This document shows, piece after piece, positions 48,502 through 59,190 of a stretch of 64,000 nucleotides of DNA. Origin of the DNA: Rutstroemia sp. NJR-2017a BVV2 (taxonomy: Eukaryota > Ascomycota > Leotiomycetes > Helotiales > Rutstroemiaceae); the NCBI GenBank assembly GCA_002946415.1, contig NJPS01000046.1, positions 372,001 through 436,000 on the forward strand, given 5' to 3'. A program made the translations under genes and the position numbers. The stretch's first letter is position 1. Each line of letters opens with the position of its first letter. Under the pieces are notes generated by a model. It was not told the DNA's origin and made no database searches. It was given only the letters and a program-made list of their open reading frames with translations.

Positions 48502-49912
48502 AGGTCATTTATGATAGAGTGGGTGGGAAGAGGATGGTTGAAATTTGGTGGGGCGGTAGTGAAAGAGGAACGGAGAGATTTTGTTCTGGATTAAAAGTTA
48601 CAATATACCCATAAAAAATAGTATGACATATATTTTAAATCTCAAAATCCACTTGAATAATGCAGATAGTGACGACAACAGATTTTCTGAAGGTTAAAAA
48701 AGCTGCAGAAACCCTGTAACGCGTAATGCATACCGAGACTGAACATAAGGTAGACATCTTGACGATATTGCTCAACACATTGATTTAATCCTATCTAACA
48801 GCTACAAACCAGATCAACTAAACCAGAAGAACAGCCACATGCACTGAATGAGCTGAGGTGAACTATAACTTATACGTATATAACCTTACATCATTAACCC
48901 ATCCATCGCAGACCACACTTCTCTTTCGATAAAATCTACATACACCTGATAGACACACTCGTAATTTTTCTCACTATGCGTAGAGATATTCGACTAACAA
49001 TAAGAGGCGGCATGGTCTGAAAGGCGACATGGTCTAAAAAGCGGCATAGTCTAAAAGGCGATATAGTCATGTCCAACTTCCCCCCTTTAGAATGCCACAT
49101 ATCCATCAACCCCTCTCAGCAGCTTGTATCTAAGTCGCAAGAAGCCTATCCTGTGGACCTATCTACTCGGCATGCAATAACCAGAGAAGTGATTCTTCAC
49201 CTGCTGGCATTTGTATCATGCAAATACATGTATGTCCTGAGGCTGCAAGTATGCAAGGGATGTGTATTTAATGACAAGAAGCTATGGATCGATGAGTTTG
49301 GTGGTATGGTGTATGTATGTACATTTCCAGTCATCTGGGAACTTAAGGATATGTGATCAGGTCTGTTTGGTATGCGGTGTGGATTTGGTGGATTCTTCTT
49401 GCTGGGGGATGGTTGCGAGAGAGAGATTGAGGTGCAGATATGTAATAGTCATAGACATCCATGAGCTATTTTCTTCGCCCTGCTTTGATACGAGTGAAAG
49501 AAGAAGGCTGGTAAAGGTTTTGTTTTCACGACATGCCGTTCATGTTAAGGCATCACAACTGTTCTCCTGAAGATAAACTATTACGTTCAAAAACCGCATA
49601 TCCATCTATCATCCAACAATTCCTAGTCATAGAGCAATCAATCACCAAGAACTTCCATCTCGAAAAAGTTTCAATGAGGAGAAAATGTGGATTAGCTAGC
49701 TACTCCGTCCTCGTACCGTTGTTGCAAATATATACCTCTCCTTCTTACATCCCCAAAATAAAATTGTACACAAGAAAAAAAATATCCATACACAAGAAAC
49801 ATAATTCTTTCCACCAAATCTCATGTCCAGAAGCTGTGACCCTGTACCAAATTCTCACTCATACCACTTAAAGTCCGTTCAGAACTCAAAAGCATCTAGA
49901 ACCCAACTCCAT
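48502..49912. other. Intergenic region with a 17-bp repeat
   Basis: 1.4 kb between the 3' ends of the MFS and pectate lyase genes. A degenerate 17-bp tandem repeat lies at 49006-49068. Frames of 95-112 aa at 49069-49871 have no recognisable features. Confidence 0.45.
49006..49068 (+). repeat. Degenerate 17-bp tandem repeat (4 copies)
   Basis: Four successive units of the form GGCGRCATGGTCTRAAA, the last one truncated. They differ at a few positions (GGCGGC, GGCGAC, GCGGC, GGCGAT), so the array is old or was never exact. Confidence 0.8.
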
Positions 49913-51083
49913 CTAGAACTTAAGCGTAACACCCGCCGTCCCCACAACCGCCGCCTTCACAGCACTGCTCTTCAAAGCCGTGTACTTATAAGGAAGCGAA
50001 CTAGCACTCATAATACCAGCCTTAGCCTCGTTTGCCGCACCGCCGAAATCGTTACCGCTAGCAATAGCATATCCAGCATCGGTGCTATACAACGGCTTCT
50101 TGGAGCTGACGAAGACGTTGCCCTCGACGAGAGCCTGAGCGCCGTCGCGAGTGTTGATGCCGTCGGATACGTTGTTGTAGTAGTTGTTGTAGATGTGGGC
50201 GGTACCGAAACGGATGGATGGGCCGCGGGAGTTGACGTTTTGGAAGAAGCTGAGGGAGGGAGAGTTAGTAGGTGGATAGATGGATGGATGGACGGGAAGG
50301 AGGGGGGAGATGCTTACTTGTTGGCGTAGGTTACGCGGAGATGGCCCTTGTCTTCGGATCCGTTGGAGTCGGAGTGTCCGATAAGAGAGGCCTTCCAGTG
50401 GTCGTGGATGAAGGAGTTGGTCAGGGTGACAAAGTCGGATGCGTGGGTGACATCGAAGAGACCGTCGTAGTAGTCTTTGTCGTGGTCGCGGTTGGAGGAG
50501 AGATCAACGTGGTCGACCCAGACGTTGGTGGAGTATTCTGAGAGAACCTATTAGTACAATATCCCATATGTAAGAGTGTTCAGACTGTGACGTACGAATT
50601 CCAAGAGCGTCACCGTTGCCTGCGAGAACTTCCTTGATGGCCAAGTTACGGATGATAACGTTCTTTTGCTTCTTGATGAGCCTGCAGATGTGTTAGTGAT
50701 ATGTGGAAAGTTTTGTCTTGGGAGGTCGCATACAATCCGAAACCAGTGAGAACGACGCTTGAGTCCTTTCCGATGATGGTGGTGTCACTGGCAACCTTGA
50801 CTTGATCAGCCTTTTGGGTGATAGGACCGCTAACAACAACCACAGTGTTTCCAGCAGTGGCGGCCTTGGTGAATTGAGCGTAGGTAGAAACGGTGGTGGT
50901 GGCACCTCCAGCGCCTCCCTTGGTACCTCCGTTGGTGCTGGCGTATCCAATGGAGCAGGACTCGGTGATAGCAGCGCGCTTGGCGACTTCGGCACGATCA
51001 ACAAGATCTCCGTTTTGGGTTGGGGTTGGTGCAGCAGATGCGACGGCGGCCAAAAGACCAGCGGAAAGAATGGAGAACTTCAT
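49913..51083 (-). CDS. Secreted pectate lyase, polysaccharide lyase family 1
   Basis: Exons 50734-51083, 50596-50681, 50318-50537 and 49913-50249 join in frame to 330 aa. The enzyme cleaves de-esterified pectin (polygalacturonate) by Ca2+-dependent beta-elimination, outside the cell. A signal peptide (about residues 1-18) and a short propeptide ending near the KR at position 36 precede the parallel beta-helix. PL1 hallmarks are NVWVDHVDLSSNRDHDKDYY with Ca-binding acids, FIHDHWKASLIGHSD, and NSRGPSIRFG carrying the catalytic Arg region. A TATATA element lies about 150 bp upstream of the start. The gene points to growth on plant tissue. Splice donors are GTATGC, GTACGT and GTAAGC. Confidence 0.95.
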
Positions 51084-52308
51084 AGTGAATGAATGTATTT
51101 TTCAACGAAAGTTAGAGACCTGCTCAAAGAAAGATAATATTGCAGGTAAAAGAGTGTAAAGTGTGTGAAAAGAGAGACTGTGAGATGAAGATGTTGGAAC
51201 GACTGAGAGAAGACGAGATCGTCCTCAGACTATATACACAAAATTTGTGGCGCTACGATCATATCATTACAGAGCATTTTCCGCCAAGCGTACTCATTCG
51301 AGATCTCATCATTGTCCATAAGCTCCACGTTGTTGGTGACCGACGCACCAAACAGTGGAAAGGAGTGAAAGCCAAGGAAGCTTACAGATGGCGCGCTTCT
51401 GCAGGAACAAGATTCGAATCTAATGCAGAGGCCCGAAAAGCCAAGAGCAAATACCATGAACATGGAACTTTGTGGGCAACTTAGAGCGATATCACCGAAA
51501 GCCAAGAATGCCTAGACGCCATCCGCGTGTATAACTCTAACATCAAACATCTTGGCGGAAAGAAGGGATGAACGGTGGAAGCAGAGAAGAAGCCAAGGCA
51601 CTTGTTTACTTGACAATCTTCGTGATGCATATGACATCAACATCAAAGTTCAATTCGTGAACTGCGACAACTTTCTCCTGCTCAATGACCTTCTCGTCGC
51701 CCTCAAAGACACATCAATCCGCACAATAAAGTGACCAAACCTCGCAAAAGGATCGAAGATTGTGGGAATGCTGCTCCCAAATACCAAGAAAAGCCAAGCA
51801 ACAGCACTAGAATTTCATGTTCACCGATATCTGAGGTATATTAATTGTTTCCACAATTGACCAATAGGAGGGAGACGAAATATTAAACAAGATTAACGAG
51901 GGCTTCATGCACCCCGTATTTTGTATCCAGCAAGACTAACGTTTCAAACATTTTTTGGAGCTTCTATGTCACCCCGATTGATTAAGAACTGTCTACCAAA
52001 AGTGGACGATTGGCTTGTCCATCGGCTATCGGCCAAAGTGGACGGTTGACGCTTGGGTCGGCGTTCTGCCATTCTGGAAAGGTCTTCTCGTCTCCACCAA
52101 TAAACACATCATAAATACAGTTTTTTGTGTACTACCAATACGCAGACAGAACAATTTATCAGAAGCGCCCAGAAGTCGACGGACATTTTCCGAGATGTTG
52201 CAATCTACTTTTCGAATTATGCCAGCGAGAATAAATGAAATGTGTGCCAGCCAAAAGCCGCGCCACGCCGCGCCACGCCGGACAACAACGGATGAGAAAA
52301 CTCCGTCG
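51084..52308. other. Intergenic region (pectate lyase promoter / SGNH 3' flank)
   Basis: 1.2 kb including the pectate lyase promoter. A 114-aa frame at 51140-51484 and others have no protein features. No further element was recognised. Confidence 0.4.
51231..51236 (-). promoter_or_regulatory. TATA-like element upstream of pectate lyase
   Basis: TATATA lies about 150 bp upstream of the pectate lyase ATG. TATA-driven promoters are common for highly induced secreted enzymes, but the match is short and the assignment tentative. Confidence 0.35.
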
Positions 52309-53046
52309 CTAGGAGAGCTCTGCAAGTGCAAGCTTCTCCACCACCCAAGTGTTCCAAATCTCGTACCCAGCTCTGTTCAAGTGAACATGATCGGCATAAT
52401 GTTCATCCAGATTGGTCTCCGGCGCCGGCAACCATTCCGTATTAGGGAACTCGGAAACCAACCTCTCCAGGTCCTCGTTACTCCTGTCTACGTCGGCGAG
52501 ATGTACGTCTTTCTTGTGGAAGAGAGCTGTGACTACGATTCTAGCTTGCGGAAATGTGCGTCTCAGCGCTTCTAGGTGGAGCGCGAATTGGTATTGCTGC
52601 GTCTCGGATAGACTTCGGCCGGGTTTTGTTAGGTCGTTTGAGCCGATGTTGATGATAACGACTCGCATTCTCGTCTGCGTTTTGAGCTTTTCAAGCAAGC
52701 CTCTGTTCATCCGGTACAGCACGTTCGGGATCGTATCGCCCCCCACGCCAGCATTGAAAATGTATGGCTTCAAGCCGAGATTCAGATCATGACCGGTGGT
52801 CTTGAACCGCTCAAGCATGCTGGACCCTATGAGGAGGAGCCGGTAGGTTTCCGGTGAGGCATGGTCGAGCTCGGGGAAGTGCGTTTCGACGGTAGTGTTT
52901 TCAGACCTCTTTTTCCATTTTGAGTTTTGCTCTATCTGATGATGCAGATCGGTGTCGGAGAGATCCAGTAATTGCGAAAACTTTCCCGAAGGCGGCTCAT
53001 CTGCAGGCGCGGCAGAAGATGAAGGTATCGGCGATGCGGATGCCAT
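52309..53046 (-). CDS. SGNH/GDSL-type hydrolase, PAF-acetylhydrolase-like
   Basis: Single exon, 245 aa from the ATG at 53046; the frame extends further upstream but opens on TTG, so the ATG was chosen. The four SGNH blocks are present: LLLIGSSM (nucleophile Ser 76, in GSS rather than the usual GDS), FNAGVGGDTIPNVLYRM (oxyanion Gly), IINIGSNDLTKP (oxyanion Asn) and the C-terminal DHVHLNRAGY (Asp and His of the triad). The order and spacing resemble the alpha subunit of PAF-acetylhydrolase 1b, so esterase or acetylhydrolase activity on small esters is likely; the substrate is unknown. No signal peptide is seen. The GSS variant keeps the nucleophile. Confidence 0.88.
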   Translation of the reverse strand: MASASPIPSSSAAPADEPPSGKFSQLLDLSDTDLHHQIEQNSKWKKRSENTTVETHFPELDHASPETYRLLLIGSSMLERFKTTGHDLNLGLKPYIFNAGVGGDTIPNVLYRMNRGLLEKLKTQTRMRVVIINIGSNDLTKPGRSLSETQQYQFALHLEALRRTFPQARIVVTALFHKKDVHLADVDRSNEDLERLVSEFPNTEWLPAPETNLDEHYADHVHLNRAGYEIWNTWVVEKLALAELS

Positions 53047-54568
53047 TGTTACAGGCGGCGGAACGTGAGTTTCAACCGAGACGGGATTTGATGAAGACCG
53101 AATATGCTGCGATGCATGGATGGTTGGGAGGTATGGCAATATATATGATGCACGATATGCAACTCAGCCGCATAGTCCGAATGCTGCAGCTTACTGGGGC
53201 CCGCACCGGCGAATGAGTCAACGGAACCTGAATCTTGGAATCATCGGCGCCCAAGAATACGTCTCGCACGGGTCGTGTATATGCAAAAACAATATAAGAA
53301 AATAAAATAAAAGCGCAAAAGAAATACTCCTTTGCCAGCACGAATGCCGCCATACCAGGTATAGGACCCGGTACAGGACTAAGCGTGGTTAGTACCAGAA
53401 ACCCGAGGATTATCTGTTGCGACACAAACAGCGGCGAGCAGAAGCTTGCTTGACCTAGTTGGTCAAGCAAGCTTCTGCATCTTCTGTTTGCTCGAAGTTT
53501 GATGAGTTATGAAGGATTATATATGGTTGAGTGGATCATTGTGAGTGAATGTGGAAGTGAGTGAATATGGAAGTGATAGCTAGAGATATAAAGATAGGTC
53601 TAAGTGAGTCTGGACGGAGTTGCTTAATGCTAAATCACTACTGAAATGAAGCAAATTCCGGCAGCGTGGTCTCGGTCTGACACGTCGGTGGATGAGCTGC
53701 GGGAGGAGAATTACACGATCGGACAACTATCATGCTTCGGAGAAGGGAATGAATTCCCCCAATATGGGATGGAGAATTCATCAGGCAGTCGCGAAGATCA
53801 TTTCTTCGAAGACTACTCATCACTCTGGTGCTGGCAGGTCTGAAAATGGTTCGATTTGCAGGAAGCCTATTTCTGTTCGATTTTGGGCTAGGGTCATCAA
53901 CCTGAGTGATATATTGATCAATGCTCATCCCCGTCATCTAGTTCATATTTCTGGCCCATGTTCTCACTCATTATAGATGCCTCCATATTCTGAGTAGAGC
54001 AGCTAATATTATGAGTAGAACCACTACTACGATCGGAAAGATGAGTTGTTGAGAGCATGCCGCATATGTATCAATGAAGCCACACGCTTTTTTTAGCCAT
54101 ACAACTTACGACTAACACCTCCACCAGCTTATCGCAAATTATACACCGCATGGCCAAGCTATACCCCCTACTGATTGATATTGGAATTGATACAGTTTAT
54201 ATATAATATGTGTTTAATTTTCCCAAAGACAATACAGACCTTATGTATGCAGTTAATGCAATTTCCGAAGGAAGGATATCATACCAAATCTTGATCAGTT
54301 ACGTTGCCAATCGCCATGAAGCCCAATCCAATCCAATACCCAAAATTCGCCACCAGTCTCTATGCACCTCAATTGCTCTTTCCTCGTGCTCTAAGCCCCG
54401 CCGCCGTCCATACTTTAAGAAGGAATACCTACCCCGCCAGAACCCAATGCCCATTTCCCAGTGCCCAATTTGAAATTCCTCTACCATCATACCAAAGCGC
54501 CAATGTCATCATCTTTATCCTTCATGCATGCCGCATCAAATCATTCGTAGTCGTCTTTCCGACCCTGC
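53047..54568. other. Intergenic region with a perfect inverted repeat
   Basis: 1.5 kb between the SGNH start and the 3' end of the Zn2Cys6 gene. It contains the 18-bp inverted repeat at 53438-53478. Frames of 87-132 aa have no recognisable features. Confidence 0.45.
53438..53478. repeat. Perfect 18-bp inverted repeat with 5-nt loop
   Basis: GCAGAAGCTTGCTTGACC at 53438-53455 is followed by TAGTT and then its exact reverse complement at 53461-53478. The flanking bases do not pair. A transcript would form a stable hairpin and the DNA could extrude a cruciform. It lies about 390 bp upstream of the SGNH hydrolase start. Confidence 0.9.
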
Positions 54569-56803
54569 TTAATTATTGCGTGCCAACCCATTAACCCCCA
54601 TCTCAAAGTCCTTCCCCAGGTTCGGCGACGGCCAACCATTCGCCATTTCTACCGGCCAACCCTCCTGAGTGCAATTCGCAAACTGATATATGATATCCGT
54701 GCAAAGATCCCTGATTGAAGGAACGATCTCTGTGAACGATATACAAGGTGTGTTGATTGTGGGTTGATTGGAGCAGGGCGGCGTGGCTGTGACTTCAATG
54801 GTCCATCGCTGAAGCTCCTCACACAGTAGTTTCATGTTCCAAACACTGTTCTTCTGCACTTGGCCATCGACGTAAATGAGCATGCCGTCGAATTTGGCAG
54901 TGAAAGTATCAAGGTAGTGTCGAAGGTTCGCGGCTTGCCGGATTTGCTCGCCGTTGAGAGTCGGGGCGTCGCAACCTTCTGTAAACTTACCCAGGAGTAA
55001 TAATACATAGAAGAGGTCCAGGTAGTTTGGAGCTATAAGAACATCAAGATCTGCGGCTGTGAAATTCAACCATACATCTAGATATTCCTTCGCTGATTGC
55101 AGACACCGAATCAATGTCTCGGTCCTTGAAGAAGAATGGTACCATGAATTTCGGAGGGATTGTGGCACTAGAAATTGATCCGAATCTGGTCGCAGGGCAT
55201 GGAGACCGATTTCATTCACGTAAGTGCGTAAGTGATAGTAAGAGGACCTCAAAAGAGCTACATGAGGTCAGTACGGTCGACAAACGGAGCAGTTGCAGAC
55301 ACTCACGGTTGTTCCATGCTTTTGAGGGGAAAGATCTCTGCATCTCTTGGAATTGCTGGGCGAAGGACTTGTTCAGGATCTCCACGCGAACAGGGTCCAG
55401 CTTGGCTAGTTGGCCATGATTTGAGTAGTCGAAGGCATCATTGACTTCATCTCCCAGCTTATGAAGACGCGTAAAGTATGGTAGCATTGTGTCAGATTCA
55501 GCGAGTTTGACCTTCGCCAACAACTCGCTACATTCTTCAATATAATCATGGTATCTTAGACTATTCGGCTTTCTGAGTCCACGACATAAACTGCACACTG
55601 GATTAGTTCATGACTCCAAAGTCCGTCGGGAAAGCTTACGGTGAGGTTAAACAATAACAGCCGACCAGGGTTCTCTTTTGCTCCAACTGGCTGGCTGTGG
55701 TGTTCGTTGCCAAGTTGGCTGGAAAATGCATTTGCGAGTCCATGTCAAAAATGTTAGAATTGGTCACTCGTGGTGCTTCGGACGGTCTGTGAAGTTTCAA
55801 GTCAATAGCCATAGCATTTGACATCTGTGTGAGTTGAAATAACTGTTGAGTATCTGGGTCGAAGTGATGATGGTACCTATCATAGACAGTTAGTACAGGT
55901 GTTTCTAACATATATACGAGAAGCGGTACCAAGCAAGATATACAAGCAATCCCTGTAGCAAATCGATGCTCTTCTCTCCTCTAACGATCACGCGGCGGCC
56001 CAGAGTCTCGCGTAGCTCTTGCTCAAGGAGACTCTGAAGAGTCATATTTGACTGGGCGGTGGCTGCCAGAACTGCAAGTAATAAAAATGGCCGCTGCTGC
56101 CGGAGAATTTCCAATGAAGTATTGGGTGGTAAAGTTACGAACGGGAAGCTAAAAGCACGTGATTCGAACTCCCTGATAGCCGCCTCGGCCTTCTTGACGG
56201 TTACAATGCCCTTCGTAATCACATCATGGTCCAGGAAGCTGAGCAACCCAAAACTTGGTGTGCCATGGAAGGGCTGAAATGGTTTAGGATTCCCTATCGG
56301 TAACGGAGAAAAAGGAAGCTCAAGCATTTCAGCGAGATCCAATTGCATCGTTCCTGAGGAAGTGGATGTGGTGTTGGATGATGGAGTCGACTCTGTCTCT
56401 TCTTGAGTTTTGGCTGCAAGTAGACTTAAGATACCGTCCAGTTTCTGCTCCATTTCCGCAACCCGGCTGATGATGAGTCAGCACTGAAGATCTCATGAAT
56501 ACTGAAGAGACCTCGAGAGGAGTTCACCCACATTTGGGAGGATCTCATCTTTTTCGGTCGTGGTTTGGTCTCTAGGAATACACATTTCCTTCCGACTTTC
56601 AGGCACCTATATGCTAATTAGTAAAATACCCAGGAAACAAATGAATCCGTGGACAACGGAAGGGTGTTTTGCCTTTCGCAACGACCATTATCTGATTTGC
56701 TGGGTAGACATCTGCCCTTGGACGACCTGCATGCTTCACAGGAGCGCCTTAGTTTCGGGCCAGGTCTTTCCCCCTCCACCGCTACCGGAACAGAATCAGC
56801 CAT
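54569..56803 (-). CDS. Zn(II)2Cys6 fungal transcription factor
   Basis: Six exons, 56673-56803, 56532-56606, 55930-56466, 55640-55876, 55307-55590 and 54569-55257, join in frame to 650 aa. The binuclear zinc cluster spans residues 22-52 as C-x2-C-x6-C-x9-C-x2-C-x6-C, starting CEACRSSKGRC. The second half appears only when intron 1 (56607-56672) is read with a GC donor (AG/GCAAAA) and the acceptor ATATAG. A basic linker and a short coiled-coil-like segment (RVAEMEQKLDGILSLL) follow for dimerisation. The rest is the helical fungal-specific regulatory region (YHHHFDPDTQQLFQLTQMS). It probably regulates neighbours; the MFS gene upstream on the same strand is the obvious candidate. Confidence 0.88.
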
Positions 56804-57257
56804 GTTGCAGTTGAGCTACTCAACGAGTTGAAAGTCGTACGTCGTAGGAAAGTCGGATTCGAGAAGCATACGGAGTTGTCAAAACAGTCATGCCGCCCCA
56901 ATACATTTAATATGAACTTGGAGTAGAATTAGGATCATGACAATTCCGTGGTTTGATGTCAGGAGACCGGAACCAAATCAGAATCCGGGATTCCGCAACT
57001 AAGCCTAATCCGACCGACACCAGGGTATCCTCGCCAAAACCTTCGTCAGCAACCTGAAATAAAACATCTCTGTTGCAACACATCAGGGCTTTAAATTGAC
57101 TCGAACGGCAGTGCACTCACAAAAGCTTAAATGCATAAGGATATTTCTAAGTTTATATACTAAAAATGAATCGCCAGAACTCCGAAAAGTATTGCCCTGG
57201 GTATAGACTCCAACTATAAATTCAACGTCTCCATTGCGCGATTAAAACAGGTGGACA
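56804..57257. other. Intergenic region (Zn2Cys6 promoter / MFS 3' flank)
   Basis: About 450 bp between two same-strand genes. It holds the regulator's promoter and the transporter's 3' flank. Nothing further was recognised. Confidence 0.45.
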
Positions 57258-59190
57258 TTAACCCAGCTTTCCCTCATCGGCACCATCCGTACCCAAGCCT
57301 TCCGATCTATCCTGCGAGGTGCTTGTATCGCCCAGACCCTGATTCTCTAATGCTGCTCTTTCGTCGACAGTCATCTCGCTCTGCGCCTTCTTTATCTTGA
57401 CGAATAATGACAGGATAATAAGTGAGGCTCCTGCGCATGCGACTTCGAAGAAAAACACCGCATGGTAGCTCTGCCTTGTGCCTAGACTGTCTACCGTGTA
57501 CGTGTGCACGATGTCTGCAAAGCCAAGGCATACGGCAATCCCCAAATGAAGAAGAAGCATAACCACTGCACCGGCGAGACCTTGCTGTGACTCGGAGAGA
57601 GATGTGGTAAAGTAAATGTTCGCTACAGTGAAAGTAATATCGATGCCAATGGTCGCGCAGATCATGGAAGGAAAGATGTATGCCCACTAAATAGAGTAAT
57701 AAGCTTGAAGTTCGTATTCAGGAAGTTTCCGCATGATACTTACATAGTTTGCGCCTTGTGGGGCAATAGCAAAGAGTAGCGGCGCAATCACCCACGATGT
57801 CCCCGCTAGAAGAACAAGAAAGGTTCCTGGGATCAAATGCAGGACGAATCCTCCGGCAGTTGATAGTACGCACCCGCCAAGAGCCATAGGAACATACCAA
57901 GCCACAATTTGCAATGGCGAGGCACCCATAACATCTGTCATGTAAAATGTCGCGTAGAGCAGAAAGATTCCGAGCGAACCATAACATAAGAATAGAGCAA
58001 AAATCAAAGGTGTCATATATGGAATGTGGAAGAATGAAACCGGAATCAGGGGTTGCGTGTTTGAAGGACGGGTCTCTATGTATGCCGCAAGGAATAATAA
58101 TAACGAGCCGACAATGAATAGGATATAGATATAGGGTGTTTTCCAACCATCTGGAGCATGCGATGAATCGATAATGGCGAAGGTAAAAAGTATAAGACCG
58201 ATAACAATAATGATAGCTCCCCACCAGTCCATTTTCACCTCGTTGGGGGTTCCTTTATGTGCTTCACGAGCCTGACGCTTCTTCGCAATATCGGACGGGA
58301 TCGTTAGGTAAGACGTAATAGCTGTTATGGCTGAAAGGACGCAGCCAATCCAGAAGTACCAACCCCAAGAAGCGTATTCTGCCGTGACTCCGGCAAAAAA
58401 TATTCCGACAAAGAATCCCATTGGTGCACATGCTCCATATATGGCAAAAGTAAGGTTCTTCCGTGGACCGGGCCGATAGATGACCCCAATCAGGGCGACA
58501 CTTGAGGGTAGATACAAGGCTGGACCGAGACCTTGCAGAGCACGGCAGAAATTTAGCATTATCAGATTGGTTGAGAAACCGCCAATCAGACTCCATAACG
58601 TGAGCCATACAAACCCTCCAACATATACCGGATAGCTTCCATACATGTCAGATATGCGACCAAATATCAACAGGAAGCAAGCCAAGGTGAGCGAGAATGC
58701 ACTAGCAGGCCAGGTTGAAGAGGCTGCTGGAATGTCCAGCTTTTCTACTAGTGTAGGTAGTATAACTGTAAAGCCAGAAACAAAATATTCCTGCCTTGTC
58801 TTAGTTCATATTCCAGGTCGAGTGAGTGGAAGGACTTACGCTGAGGACTTGAGACATAGATATCGAGAACACAAACCCATATTCAGCCCATCTGGAGTGG
58901 AATATTTCGGGTCTTTGCCTACCCAATCGCTCGATCCTGGCCTCTTGGGATTCTTCTAGGTCATCTCGAGCTTGTGCGCCGTCTTCATCATTTTGAGTAG
59001 TAGCCCGCTGTTCTTGGCGCTCAGCATTTGCTGGAGCAGAAGTGGCATCACCGTGCTCGGGCATCACTGGGTAAGTATTTGAAGGCGAATTTGGCAATAT
59101 AGAGAGTGAATCCAGATTGCCACCTTCCCGGGCTTTTGTCGATGCGTCCTTGCGATTCGGATCCTGCATGGACCCGTCATTTGCATCCAT
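57258..59190 (-). CDS. DHA2-like multidrug MFS transporter
   Basis: Exons 58840-59190, 57744-58790 and 57258-57686 join in phase 0 to 608 aa, with donors GTAAGT and GTAAGT. A polar cytosolic N-terminus of about 100 residues is followed by roughly 14 predicted helices. Motif A is IFGRISDMYGSYPVYVGG and the helix-5 region ALQGLGPALYLPSSVALIG fits drug:H+ antiporter family 2. The C-terminus is acidic and polar. Such proteins export xenobiotics or secondary metabolites. The gene lies directly upstream of a Zn2Cys6 regulator on the same strand, a common transporter-regulator pairing; joint control is inference. Confidence 0.9.

Noticed and set aside
52015..52575. 186-aa plus-strand frame overlapping the SGNH hydrolase 3' end
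   Set aside because: It covers coding sequence of a well-supported gene on the other strand and has no recognisable motifs.
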